Part shown: piece after piece, positions 25,901 to 33,885 of the stretch
How positions within the stretch are numbered: position 1 is the stretch's first letter
How the letters are laid out: the number at the start of each line of letters is the position of its first letter
Assembly (NCBI GenBank): GCA_037129555.1
Contig: JBAXUS010000003.1
Span: forward strand, 21,713 to 85,712
Reading direction: 5' to 3'
Origin: JANXLS01 sp037129555
GTDB lineage: Bacteria; Planctomycetota; SZUA-567; H5-PLA8
DNA: 64,000 nucleotides
The notes under the pieces: generated by a model
What the model was told of the DNA's origin: nothing
The model's input: only the letters and a program-made list of their open reading frames with translations
The model's database searches: none
Made by a program: the position numbers and the translations under genes

Positions 25901-27502
25901 CAACGGCGGATTCGTGACTTGGGCGAAGAGCTGTTTGAAGTACGAATACAGCGGCTGCGGCTTTTCTGAGAGGACCGCCATCGGCGTGTCGGTGCCCATC
26001 GAGCCGACGGCTTCTTCGCCGTTGACGGCCATCGGTGACATCAGAATCTTGATGTCTTCAGCCGTGTAGCCGAATGCCTGCTGGCGATGGAAGACCGACG
26101 CGTGATCGGATTCCGGAACGTTCTTCGTGTCGGGCTGCGAATCGAGGTCGATCAGGTTGCCCTTGAGCCATTCGCCGTAAGGCTGCGCGGTCGCGATCTT
26201 CTGCTTGATTTCAGAATCGTCGATGATGCGGCCTTCGGTCATGTCGATCAGGAACATCTTGCCGGGCTGCAAGCGGCCTTTGAGGACCACGTCTTCGGGC
26301 TTGATGTCGGGCAACACGCCGACTTCGCTGGCCATGACGACATCGTCGTCCTTGGTCACGTAGTAGCGCGACGGGCGGAGACCGTTTCGATCCAGCACCG
26401 CGCCGATGACACGACCGTCAGTGAATGCGACCGACGCCGGACCGTCCCACGGCTCCATCATGCAGGAGTGGAATTCATAGAAATCTTTCTTCTCCTGGCT
26501 CATGCTTTCATGGCCGGACCAGGCTTCGGGGATCAACATCATCATCGCGTGAGGCAGCGAGCGTCCGCACATGACGAGCATTTCGAGGGCGTTGTCGAGG
26601 ATCGCGGAATCGGAGCCGCCTTCGATGCAGACGGGCATCAATTCGGCCATCTCTTCTTTTGTGAAGAGCGGCGTCTGGAAGAGCGCTTGGCGCGCGCGCA
26701 TCCAATTCACGTTACCGCGCAACGTGTTGATTTCGCCGTTGTGCGCGAGATAACGGAACGGGTGAGCGAGCGACCACGTCGGGAACGTGTTCGTGCTGAA
26801 GCGCTGATGGACCAGCGCGAGCGCGGACTCGACGTCTTTGTCGTACAATTCCGGGAAGAAGTTCATCTGGTCGGCATTCAACATGCCCTTATAGATGATC
26901 GTGCGGCACGAACAGCTCGGGACGTAGAAGAAGTTCTTCTCGCGCAAGTCCGAGTTCTTGACCTTCAATTCGGTGCGCTTGCGGATCAGGAAAAGCTTGC
27001 GTTCAAACGCGTCGTCGTCTTTGACGTTCGAGCCGCGACCGATGAAGAACTGACGGATGTCGGGTTCCACGTTCTGAGCGCTAGGACCGATGTCGCCGTT
27101 GTATTGTGGGAGGTTGCGCCAGCCGATGACGGACTGGCCTTCCTTGCGGACGGCCTGTTCGAAGAGCATTTGCGCAGCTTCACGCTCTGACGACGTAGGC
27201 GGCAGGAAGACGTGGGCGACGCCGTAGTGTCCGGGTTCGGGTAGGTTGACGCCGAGGACGGCCATTTCGCGCTTGAAGAACTTGTGAGGAATCTGCATCA
27301 AAATACCGGCACCGTCACCGGTGTTGATTTCACAGCCACAGGCACCGCGGTGCTTAAGGTTGACGAGGATCTGGAGCGCATCTTGGACGATCTTATGCGA
27401 CTTGCGCCCCTTCATGTTGGCGACGAAACCGACGCCGCATGCATCATGCTCGTTCAAGCCGTCGTAAAGCCCCTGCGCGGAGGGATGCCCGGGATAGTTC
27501 AT
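22955..27502 (-). CDS. gltB: glutamate synthase large subunit
   Basis: Makes two glutamates from glutamine and 2-oxoglutarate. The start at 27502 (MNYPGHPSAQGLYDGL) with GAGGTGG upstream gives a 21-residue propeptide before the catalytic Cys22 of the Ntn-type glutaminase domain (DACGVGFVAN). The central and FMN-binding domains follow (GDGAMSYGSISKEAHE-like, GYDGGTGASALTS). The 3Fe-4S cysteines are in CIMMRVCHLDTCPVGVA, and the C-terminal domain is the GXGXG beta-helix. At 1515 residues it is full length. The upstream in-frame extension to 27616 lacks family similarity. It forms an operon with gltD. Confidence 0.97.
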   Translation of the reverse strand: MNYPGHPSAQGLYDGLNEHDACGVGFVANMKGRKSHKIVQDALQILVNLKHRGACGCEINTGDGAGILMQIPHKFFKREMAVLGVNLPEPGHYGVAHVFLPPTSSEREAAQMLFEQAVRKEGQSVIGWRNLPQYNGDIGPSAQNVEPDIRQFFIGRGSNVKDDDAFERKLFLIRKRTELKVKNSDLREKNFFYVPSCSCRTIIYKGMLNADQMNFFPELYDKDVESALALVHQRFSTNTFPTWSLAHPFRYLAHNGEINTLRGNVNWMRARQALFQTPLFTKEEMAELMPVCIEGGSDSAILDNALEMLVMCGRSLPHAMMMLIPEAWSGHESMSQEKKDFYEFHSCMMEPWDGPASVAFTDGRVIGAVLDRNGLRPSRYYVTKDDDVVMASEVGVLPDIKPEDVVLKGRLQPGKMFLIDMTEGRIIDDSEIKQKIATAQPYGEWLKGNLIDLDSQPDTKNVPESDHASVFHRQQAFGYTAEDIKILMSPMAVNGEEAVGSMGTDTPMAVLSEKPQPLYSYFKQLFAQVTNPPLDAIREELVTSVQTTIGPEGNILNPGPDCCKQIKLHTPVLDNHELAKLREITANGYKTITLPMLFEASAGGEGLRKAIELLCEKAAKAITDGFKIVILSDRGVDKDNAPIPALLATSGVHHHLVRNGLRTKVGLVIESGEPREIHHFALLIGYGAGAINPYLAFETFDDMIRDGTLAKVDHKTAVKNYNKAVKKGVVKVMSKMGISTVQSYRGAQIFEAVGLNKEVVDKYFTGTASRIEGAGFDIIAKETLARHKRAYPDRDVPVDSLDIGGQYQWRRDGEFHLFNPDTIHKLQHAVRTGSYKSFKEYSKGVDDQSKRLATIRGLFDIKTSLRTPIPLSDVEPVSEIVKRFATGAMSYGSISKEAHENLAIAMNRIGGRSNTGEGGEDYERFETRPNGDSANSAIKQVASARFGVTSMYLVNSKELQIKMAQGAKPGEGGQLPGHKVYPWIAKTRHSTPFVGLISPPPHHDIYSIEDLAQLIHDLKNSNKHARISVKLVAEVGVGTVAAGVSKAHSDVVLIAGYDGGTGASALTSIKHAGIPWELGLAETQQTLVLNDLRSRIVVQADGQMKTGRDVVIATLLGAEEFGFATAPLVASGCIMMRVCHLDTCPVGVATQNPELRKKFMGEPEHVVNFMNYIAEEVRELMAQLGFKTLNEMVGRSDLLDMKQAIEHWKAKGLDFTSIFHKPEARPGSTLYKSVEQDHGIQHALDNELITKCKDALENRKKVEFNQVIRNVNRTCGTMLGSELTRKQGVNGLPDDTITIRFNGSAGQSFGAFMPKGITFELEGDSNDYVGKGLSGAKIIVRPFKNAPFDPKNNVIAGNVILYGATAGEVYLRGVVGERFCVRNSGATAVVEGVGDHGCEYMTNGRVVVLGKTGRNFAAGMSGGIAYVYDPENTFAVNLNTGMVELEKAEKEDFDTIKTMIENHKKYTGSTVAAEVLAHWDTAKTKFAKVMPVDFKKVLKAQREAAAKVTLAAAGE

Positions 27503-27997
27503 TGTGTTTGCCACCTCTAAAAACAAAGACAATTTAACCCGCTCACCATTCCGATGGAGGTTAAATTTGACCACGACCAAAAAGTATTGACAGAAATAGA
27601 GCAAAACCAGTGCCACGTAACGACTTCATGCGGCCGGAGGGTCAGCACTTCCATTTCGAGCCAACTTCCGTATCGGAGGCACTGGATATACAGAACAACA
27701 GCGCCGCGTACAACCGACAGGAATAACCTTCGAACGTTAAGCTTTTAGCACACTTAACGATGAATTCTAGCGAATAATCTAATTTATTCGAACAAAAACA
27801 AGCACCAAACACAGACTTCACAGTTTTTGCACATGGTCCCGCCAAAATCAGTATCGAACCATGGATTTGAGTGTGTTGAGACATCTATAATGCGAGCAAT
27901 TAGGTTGAATTGCAACAACAAAATCATGAGGCCAAGAACGTGCTTGGGACGGAGTCGGCGGACTGTCGCAATCCACGGAATTTTTTCGAATAATCCA
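27503..27997. other. long AT-richer regulatory region upstream of gltB
   Basis: About 500 nt between divergently transcribed genes, poorer in GC than the surroundings. A frame of 80 codons at 27642-27884 (minus) has no ribosome site or recognisable family and is not called. No riboswitch or tRNA was recognised. It presumably contains the gltB promoter. Confidence 0.4.
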
Positions 27998-28027
27998 TTC
28001 GGCGATTGAGCCGTTTACGTCTATAAT
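27998..28027 (+). promoter_or_regulatory. possible sigma70 promoter with perfect -10
   Basis: A perfect TATAAT at 28022-28027 with a weak TTCGGC 18 nt upstream, placed about 30-45 nt before the MIP18-type gene. Confidence 0.4.
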
Positions 28028-28074
28028 GGTCGCGTTGAGACGTTTTAACCCAATTTATGTTTGGAACTGCTTCC

Positions 28075-28443
28075 ATGAGCGATACACCCGTCACACCGTC
28101 AACTGAAACACCGACCCTTCCAGTCGCATCCGGCACAGCCACTGTGGATGAGATGCGCGAGGCGATGAAGGAGATTTTCGATCCGGAAATCCCGATCAAC
28201 ATCGTGGACCTTGGCTTGATTTATAAGCTCGAAGAAACTGAAGGCAAAGTGGCCGTCGAGATGACGCTGACCAGTCCGCATTGCCCGGTCGCCGACCAGC
28301 TCAAGGCGCGCGTCAATGAAGTCGTGACGAAGCAAAAAGGCGTGACCGGCGTCACCGTGAACATGGTCTTCGAACCGCCGTGGACGAAAGAAAAGATGAC
28401 GTTTGAAGGGAAGTTGCAGGCGTCGATGCTGGGTATTATGTAA
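28075..28443 (+). CDS. MIP18/DUF59 family Fe-S cluster assembly factor
   Basis: Small cytoplasmic protein of the SufT/PaaD/MIP18 family that helps target iron-sulfur clusters. The family core is present: a helix, then IFDPEIPINIVDLGLIY, VEMTLTSPHCPVADQL with the conserved Cys, and VTVNMVFEPPWTKEKM. A 25-residue Thr/Pro-rich leader precedes it. The start ATG 28075 (MSDTP) was preferred; ATG 28057 is in frame too. It is followed closely by the DUF62 gene, probably on the same transcript. Confidence 0.88.
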   Translation: MSDTPVTPSTETPTLPVASGTATVDEMREAMKEIFDPEIPINIVDLGLIYKLEETEGKVAVEMTLTSPHCPVADQLKARVNEVVTKQKGVTGVTVNMVFEPPWTKEKMTFEGKLQASMLGIM

Positions 28444-28468
28444 ACAAATCCGGCGCGGAATTCATTCT

Positions 28469-29260
28469 ATGTCACTGATCACGCTCACGACGGACTTTGG
28501 CTTGTGCGACTCCTACGTGGGCGTGATGAAGGGCGTGATACTGTCGATTGCGCCGACGGCTCGGATCGTCGATTTGTGCCACGGCATTCCGCCGCAGGAT
28601 ATTGTTGCGGGAGCACTGGCGCTGGATCAGAGCACGTCGTTTTTTCCAGCGGGGACGATCCATGTCGCGGTCGTTGATCCCGGCGTGGGTTCTGCGCGTA
28701 CAACGGTCATAATCGAAACCGAACGCGCAACCTATATCGGCCCGGACAACGGGCTGTTCGATCTGGTGGTTCAACGCGAACGGTTCAAACATGCGGTTGA
28801 ATTGAAGTACCCACGCTACCGTCTGCCAGTTGTCAGCGCCACGTTTCACGGTCGCGATATTTTCGCACCTGCCGCCGCGCATCGGTTCAGCGGTGTCCCG
28901 ATGGATGATTTCGGTCCAGCGATGGACTACTTGCCGAAATTAAAGCTCACGCACCCCCTTCCCCACGGGGAAACGTTACAAGTTCACATTCTGCGCGTGG
29001 ACCACTTCGGCAACATCGTGACCGACCTGACGCCCTCGGTTTTATCAGCTTGGAATCCAGACACCACGCCATTGACGTTCGAATTCCTCCATTCCAATTT
29101 CACCGGCGTAGTTTCAACGACTTACGCGGACGTGCCGGAAGGTGCGCCGGTCGCGTATTTTGGGAGCAGCGGGCGATTGGAAATCGCGATTCGGAATGGC
29201 AACGCCGCCGGATTTTTCAAAGCGGCTCGGGGGTTTTCGGTGGCGGTGAAGAAGTGGTAG
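28469..29260 (+). CDS. SAM hydrolase, DUF62 family (SAM-dependent chlorinase/fluorinase fold)
   Basis: Enzyme expected to hydrolyse S-adenosylmethionine to adenosine and methionine, as shown for DUF62 relatives. The N-terminal TLTTDFG and DSYVGVMKGVI, then VVDPGVGS, GPDNGLFD and the C-terminal VDHFGNIVTDL are the family motifs. The start ATG 28469 gives a 263-residue protein, normal for the family. The frame continues upstream to 28403 but overlaps the previous gene. Its 3' end overlaps a convergent membrane gene by 44 nt. Confidence 0.88.
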   Translation: MSLITLTTDFGLCDSYVGVMKGVILSIAPTARIVDLCHGIPPQDIVAGALALDQSTSFFPAGTIHVAVVDPGVGSARTTVIIETERATYIGPDNGLFDLVVQRERFKHAVELKYPRYRLPVVSATFHGRDIFAPAAAHRFSGVPMDDFGPAMDYLPKLKLTHPLPHGETLQVHILRVDHFGNIVTDLTPSVLSAWNPDTTPLTFEFLHSNFTGVVSTTYADVPEGAPVAYFGSSGRLEIAIRNGNAAGFFKAARGFSVAVKKW

Positions 29261-29870
29261 TAGCGTTGTAGTCATAAAAAAGGGCAACGAAGAAAAGGCC
29301 GAATGCAAGCAATAAAATATAGAAGCTGGCTATCAATCCAATCCCAAATGGATCGTTTGACCATGAAAATACTCGTGCCAGCCAGAAGTGTGTCGTGAGT
29401 AATAAAGCCAACGTAATCCCAGCCAACACGAGCGCAAAAAAATGACGTCCGACATTGGCCGTCGTTCCAATTGTCGCGCGGACGAGTATCCCGCAAAATA
29501 CGCAATATATCACAGGACACGCTACAGCACTAAAGTGGGAATTGCTTCGTGATGGTTGGCGAATGACATACATCACAGGAATCAACCACCGCGTCGGTAG
29601 ATTCACACGAGGATCTAACACAAAAATCATCGACAAGGGCGATATGATAAACATGATCACCGGAATCAAATAAGCAAAAAGAGTCGCGCCCATTTTTAAT
29701 GAATTCGTCACACGAGCACTCGCGAAAGCGAGCGCGAATGGAAATCCCAATAAACCAAACAAATACAATATTGAATGGTACTCGCTGCCACGATAGTGAT
29801 ACGCAACCGCCTGCGGAAGCAAACTCAACAGCCCCCACATAAAAAATTCCATTCGCGAAGGAGGTTTCAC
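29217..29870 (-). CDS. multi-pass membrane protein of unknown function
   Basis: A 217-residue protein with about five to six predicted hydrophobic helices (including WGLLSLLPQAVAY, ILYLFGLLGFPFALAFAS, LFAYLIPVIMFIISP and GLIASFYILLLAFGLFFVALF) and a Pro/Ser/Thr tail. It starts at GTG 29870 or ATG 29852; neither has a strong ribosome site. Its last 44 nt overlap the end of the DUF62 gene on the other strand. The region is lower in GC than its neighbours. No family recognised. Confidence 0.55.
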   Translation of the reverse strand: MKPPSRMEFFMWGLLSLLPQAVAYHYRGSEYHSILYLFGLLGFPFALAFASARVTNSLKMGATLFAYLIPVIMFIISPLSMIFVLDPRVNLPTRWLIPVMYVIRQPSRSNSHFSAVACPVIYCVFCGILVRATIGTTANVGRHFFALVLAGITLALLLTTHFWLARVFSWSNDPFGIGLIASFYILLLAFGLFFVALFYDYNATTTSSPPPKTPEPL

Positions 29871-29885
29871 GTTGGCCGCCTTTAG

Positions 29886-29990
29886 TTCGCCCCGGTGGGG
29901 CTAGGGAATCTTTCCGGCTATATACCCAGGCCTACGCCGGAGTACCGGCTCCAACCTGGGCTGTAGAAGGTCGCTCCTTTGGAGCTGAAA
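29886..29990. repeat. composite palindromic intergenic repeat
   Basis: CCCCGGTGGGG, then TATACCCAGG pairing with ACCTGGGCTGTAG around a CCGG-rich centre, then GCTCCTTTGGAGC. This combination of small palindromes looks like a planctomycete-style dispersed element; a related style occurs at 63866-64000. Confidence 0.55.
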
Positions 29991-30119
29991 AGCAACGGCG
30001 TGATTCAATGCGTCAAGACTATCTTGGTACGCACGCACGTCAATAGAACCCTGCCGGAATCGTCTCGCCCACCTCTGCTTTGCATTGCACCGCCCCGCCA
30101 TTTCAGCTACTATTCGTTC

Positions 30120-31904
30120 ATGCACGACACCTCGATTGAACACTCCGAACAAGACGTTCGACAACCCGGCTGGGCGGTTCCGCTAGCGTTGGCGGCGTTG
30201 ATTTTTTGCGTCTATTTTTTCATCTCGCTCTGCTCCACAATCTGGGATCGCGATGAGGCTCGCTTTGCGCGCGCGACCACCGAGATGGTCGCCACCGGCA
30301 ATTATCTGTATCCAACGTTCAATGGAAAATTGCGGCCGGACAAACCGATTTTGATCTACTGGTTGATGTCGGTCCCGGTGAGTCTGTTCGGGCACACGGA
30401 ATGGGCGTACCGGTTGTGCCCAGTATTGGGTACGACTCTGGCGTGTCTGTTTGCGTATTCGATTGGGCGCTCGCTGTTCTCGCATCGCGCGGGGTTGTGG
30501 GCGATGCTGCTGCTTGCGGCTAATCCGCTCGTGGCGTACACGGGAGCGGTAGCGACGAGCGATGCGGTGCTGCTCGCGTTTATCACGGGGATGTTTGCGG
30601 TCTTTGCGGATTCGTTGAAAAACGGCCTGACGATCAAACACATCGCGGGGCTCGCGGTTCTTTTTTCGGGCGGGATGCTGACCAAGGGACCGGTCGCGCT
30701 GCTGCCGGTCGTATCGTTTCTGTTGACGCACATCATCCTTCGAAAAGAGTTGGGCAGTCCGCTTAAAGCTATGGGGAAAATTGCGATCAGTCTGCTGGTC
30801 ATGGCGGCTGCGTTTGGGTCGTGGTTTTATCTCGCGAACAAGGCTACGAACGGCGATTTGTACGACCAGATGTTCATTCACCACGTCGTCGAACGCATGC
30901 AATCGCCGCTCGAAAATCATGGTGGATATTCCCCGTTTTATCTGTGCTTTTACGTGATCGTGATCGTCGCAGCCTTTTTCCCGTGGACGTTGTATTTGCC
31001 GGGCGCATTGTCGGACCTGATCGCGTCGCCCCGGGACGCTCGACAGCAAACGGGGCGCGTGGTGTTGTTGACGTGGATGGGCACGTTTCTCGTGGTGATG
31101 ATCGCGATCAGCACGAAGTTGCCGCATTATATTCTGCCGATGTGGCCCGCGATGGCGCTGTGCGTCGGCGCGTTTTTGGACGCGAACGAAGGCGAGAACG
31201 CGAAGGCGATGAAGACGCAGTGGGCCGTTCTCGGCGGATTGTTCTTCCTGCTGCTTGCGCTGGGATTGGCTGCGGGGATTGGATTTGGGCCGGAGTACAT
31301 CGGAAAATATGCGAAGAAGCCGGATGCGTTGTGGCTGCCATACGCGGGGGATTCGCAGAGCGTTCGATCCGTTTTTGGAGCGTTGTGTTTGATCATCGCG
31401 CTGCCGCTGATCTTCCGGCACCGAGCAATTCATTACACGTCGAATGCTCGGATTTTGCTCGGCGCGGCGCTGATGTGCATCGTGCTCGGCGGCAGTCTGC
31501 TGATTCCCAGTTTCGAACGGATCAAGATTTCAGAACGGTTGGCTCGTGAGATTCAAGCGCATACGGCTGCGGACGCACCGGTGACCGTGTGCGGGTATAG
31601 CGAGGCGAGCTTGATTTTTTATTTAAAGCGCAACGTGTCGGACATCGTTCCACCTCGACCAGCGGACGCGCCGCCAGTGGACAAAAAGACTGCCGCATTG
31701 AACGCACCCAAAAAAGTCGAACAAGCGGTGATCGACTGGGCCTCAAAAAATGGGCCGGGCGTTTTGGTGATTCCGAAGACGATGTACGAACGCTACAAAT
31801 CCGATCCCGCCGTTTCGAGCCTGATTCCGATCGGCGACGTGAACGGATTCAATTATTCAAAGGGGCAGTGGGTCAACGTGCTGGCGTTTCGACGGCGGAA
31901 TTAA
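30120..31904 (+). CDS. ArnT/PMT-like membrane glycosyltransferase (GT39/GT83 type)
   Basis: Integral membrane enzyme expected to transfer a sugar from a polyprenyl-phosphate donor to lipid or protein on the outer face of the inner membrane. The first luminal loop has the catalytic-type acidic motif WDRDEARFARATTEM followed by YPTFNGKLRPDKPILIYWL, as in ArnT relatives. Eleven to twelve hydrophobic segments follow, and then a C-terminal soluble domain (VTVCGYSEASLIFYL). The start ATG 30120 (MHDTSIEHSE) gives 594 residues; the frame open upstream runs through a repeat. The substrate cannot be named from sequence. Confidence 0.87.
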   Translation: MHDTSIEHSEQDVRQPGWAVPLALAALIFCVYFFISLCSTIWDRDEARFARATTEMVATGNYLYPTFNGKLRPDKPILIYWLMSVPVSLFGHTEWAYRLCPVLGTTLACLFAYSIGRSLFSHRAGLWAMLLLAANPLVAYTGAVATSDAVLLAFITGMFAVFADSLKNGLTIKHIAGLAVLFSGGMLTKGPVALLPVVSFLLTHIILRKELGSPLKAMGKIAISLLVMAAAFGSWFYLANKATNGDLYDQMFIHHVVERMQSPLENHGGYSPFYLCFYVIVIVAAFFPWTLYLPGALSDLIASPRDARQQTGRVVLLTWMGTFLVVMIAISTKLPHYILPMWPAMALCVGAFLDANEGENAKAMKTQWAVLGGLFFLLLALGLAAGIGFGPEYIGKYAKKPDALWLPYAGDSQSVRSVFGALCLIIALPLIFRHRAIHYTSNARILLGAALMCIVLGGSLLIPSFERIKISERLAREIQAHTAADAPVTVCGYSEASLIFYLKRNVSDIVPPRPADAPPVDKKTAALNAPKKVEQAVIDWASKNGPGVLVIPKTMYERYKSDPAVSSLIPIGDVNGFNYSKGQWVNVLAFRRRN

Positions 31905-31913
31905 GCCGCTTTT

Positions 31914-31935
31914 CCCCTCTCCTGAGGGAGAGGGA
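31914..31935. repeat. CCCTCTCC-TGA-GGGAGAGGG hairpin
   Basis: A nearly perfect stem just after the glycosyltransferase stop, related to the repeat at 20580-20621. It may work as a 3' mRNA hairpin. Confidence 0.55.
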
Positions 31936-32041
31936 ACAGCGAAACAAGTCCGGTGATGCGCCCAAAAGACATTGCAACTCTGTTTGATCGTGGGAAACCT
32001 GCGATGAATATGACATCGATTTGAGTAAAAAGGGAGTGCGT

Positions 32042-33268
32042 TTGTTGAGCCAACACCGTCAAATAAAATGGAGTGCTGTCTGCGTGATGCTAGCCGGACT
32101 GGCGGGGTCGTGCGTGAGTGCAGGCGAGCTGGTGGCGCCGAAGCCGAGCGCTGCGGACGTGATCAAAAACATGCGCTCGTTTTGCAGCGGGTTGAACAGC
32201 TTGGCGTGCGAGATCGATTATAAGCGCGTGTTGAAATCCGCACGGCTCGACAGTGAACGCAGCGTACATTTCGATGCTGCGTTTCAGCGTCCGAATTTGC
32301 TTTCGATTCTGATGAAAGACGAAGACCGCGTCACGTATGCATGGATTTGCGATGGTTCGGACGTGTCGACGTACATGGCCGGCGCTGAAAAATACATGAA
32401 GTACAAAGCGCCTGGGGCGCTAGGAGAATTGCTCTCGGGTGAAGAAATTTACGTCGTCAAGCCGAGCCTTGAAGACGCGTTTTTGCTCGATGAATTGTCC
32501 GACAAGAGCGCGGTCGGACATCCGCTGAATGGAGTGACGTCGGTTGTGTATGTGGGACGAGATGATGTGCGCGGTGAAGCGGCGCATCATCTGCGATTGA
32601 ATCGAAAGCAAGGGACGTGGGACCTTTGGGTTTCGGCGGGCCCGGCACCGCTGCCGCTGCGTATTCATTCGGACACGTCCACGAGCGAGCCGATTCCGCC
32701 CGGGGGCAAAGCGGAGTTCACGGTTGAATTCACGCGTTGGCTTCCCGACGCGAAACTAGATCCGCGCGCATTTCAATTTGATCCGTCATCCAAAGCAAAA
32801 CGCGTGAGCGGATTTTTGCCGGACGATCCGCCGCACCCGTTGTTGAATCGCCCGGCACCGGCGGCGAATTTGGAACTGCTCGACGGCAGCCGCACGACGC
32901 TGGCTGCGCATAAAGGGCGCAACGTGGTGGTGCTGGATTTTTGGTCGCTGTCGTGTGTGCCGTGCATCGGATTGATGCCAAAAGTGGACACGGTTGCGCA
33001 GCGTTTTAAAGCGCGCGGCGTGGTGTTTTATGCGATGAATGAAAATGACGCAGCGGCGGACATCCGCGACTTTTTGAAAGCGCGCGGCATCGCGTTGACT
33101 TCGACGTTGCATAATAAAGCGGCTAACTTTGCAGCGTTCAAAGTCGATTCAATTCCGCGCATGTTCGTCATCGATAAAACGGGAACGATCCGCTTTGTTC
33201 ACAGTGTTCAATCGAAAGATTTGGTGACTGAATTGTCGGAGCAACTTGAAAAGGTGTTGGGGGAGTAG
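32042..33268 (+). CDS. exported DUF2092-like plus TlpA-type thioredoxin protein
   Basis: A two-domain envelope protein. A signal segment (WSAVCVMLAGLAGSCVSAGE) is followed by a LolA/DUF2092-like beta sheet region of about 200 residues (NSLACEIDYKRV, VTYAWICDGSDVSTYM, GRDDVRGEAAHHLRL). The C-terminal TlpA-like thioredoxin domain has the CXXC site SLSCVPCIGLMPK and IPRMFVIDKTGTI. There is no ATG at the start; AAGGGAG lies just before TTG codons at 32042 and 32045, and a further TTG is at 32021. The combination is common in planctomycete genomes; its redox partner is unknown. Confidence 0.82.
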   Translation: MLSQHRQIKWSAVCVMLAGLAGSCVSAGELVAPKPSAADVIKNMRSFCSGLNSLACEIDYKRVLKSARLDSERSVHFDAAFQRPNLLSILMKDEDRVTYAWICDGSDVSTYMAGAEKYMKYKAPGALGELLSGEEIYVVKPSLEDAFLLDELSDKSAVGHPLNGVTSVVYVGRDDVRGEAAHHLRLNRKQGTWDLWVSAGPAPLPLRIHSDTSTSEPIPPGGKAEFTVEFTRWLPDAKLDPRAFQFDPSSKAKRVSGFLPDDPPHPLLNRPAPAANLELLDGSRTTLAAHKGRNVVVLDFWSLSCVPCIGLMPKVDTVAQRFKARGVVFYAMNENDAAADIRDFLKARGIALTSTLHNKAANFAAFKVDSIPRMFVIDKTGTIRFVHSVQSKDLVTELSEQLEKVLGE

Positions 33269-33322
33269 CGGTTCGACGATTCGGAAGTCTGAACGATTGT
33301 GAAAAGCGAAACAATTTTGCCC

Positions 33323-33350
33323 TTGCCACTCGCAAAAATGAGTACATAAT
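33323..33350 (+). promoter_or_regulatory. sigma70 promoter of the Rrf2-cysK unit
   Basis: TTGCCA, a 16-bp spacer, then CATAAT. The -10 overlaps the first half of the inverted repeat at 33347, so repressor binding would block it. Confidence 0.55.
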
Positions 33351-33363
33351 CCCTATAGGAATA
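33347..33363. promoter_or_regulatory. likely Rrf2-type operator
   Basis: TAATCC-N5-GGAATA is an imperfect inverted repeat placed between the -10 and the start of the Rrf2 gene. Its TATTCC/GGAATA half-sites resemble the sites of CymR-like Rrf2 regulators of cysteine metabolism. Confidence 0.5.
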
Positions 33364-33378
33364 CTAGGGAACAGATAC

Positions 33379-33822
33379 ATGAGGGTCTCTCAAAAGACAG
33401 AGTATGCCCTCCGGGCGATGCTGGAATTGGCGAAGCATGCGCAGCAGCCGAACCCGGTGCGAACGATGGACATTGCGCGGAACCAGGCGATACCGGAGAA
33501 GTTTCTGGAATCGATTTTGGTCGAGTTGCGGCGTTCGAGTTTAGTGACCAGTCAGCGTGGGCCGGTGGGCGGGCATCGACTGGCGCGTGAGGCGGAGCGG
33601 ATTTCGGTCGGCGATATTTGGCGGGCGATTGAAGGTCCGCCAGACGACTCGCAGGTGGCTAAAAGTGCGGCGGATGGGCGCAATAAGCGCGTGGACAATC
33701 CGTTTGGATTTGTTTGGCAGCGCGTCAATCTGGCTGTCGCTGAAGCTGTCGATGGTGTAAGCCTTGAAGATGTTCTGCAACGTTCGGAGTCCGGGGAAGC
33801 TGTCGAGGATTTCGCGATTTAG
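33379..33822 (+). CDS. Rrf2 family transcriptional regulator, probably of cysteine synthesis
   Basis: Dimeric winged-helix DNA-binding protein. The N-terminal helix (SQKTEYALRAMLELAKHA), recognition region IPEKFLESILVELRRSSLVTS and the wing QRGPVGGHRLA are classic Rrf2. No cysteines are present, so it cannot carry an Fe-S cluster as IscR does. It lies 63 nt upstream of cysK, and its own promoter overlaps an inverted repeat, which points to a CymR-like role sensing sulfur status and to autoregulation. At 147 residues it has normal length. Confidence 0.9.
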   Translation: MRVSQKTEYALRAMLELAKHAQQPNPVRTMDIARNQAIPEKFLESILVELRRSSLVTSQRGPVGGHRLAREAERISVGDIWRAIEGPPDDSQVAKSAADGRNKRVDNPFGFVWQRVNLAVAEAVDGVSLEDVLQRSESGEAVEDFAI

Positions 33823-33885
33823 CGGGGCTGAAATTTGAAGTGAGAACATGGAACGTCAACCACAGGTTTGAGGAGGCATCGCGTC

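Noticed and set aside
27642..27884. 80-codon minus-strand frame in the gltB upstream region
   Set aside because: No ribosome site, no family, cysteine-rich and low-complexity composition; more likely part of the long leader or promoter region.
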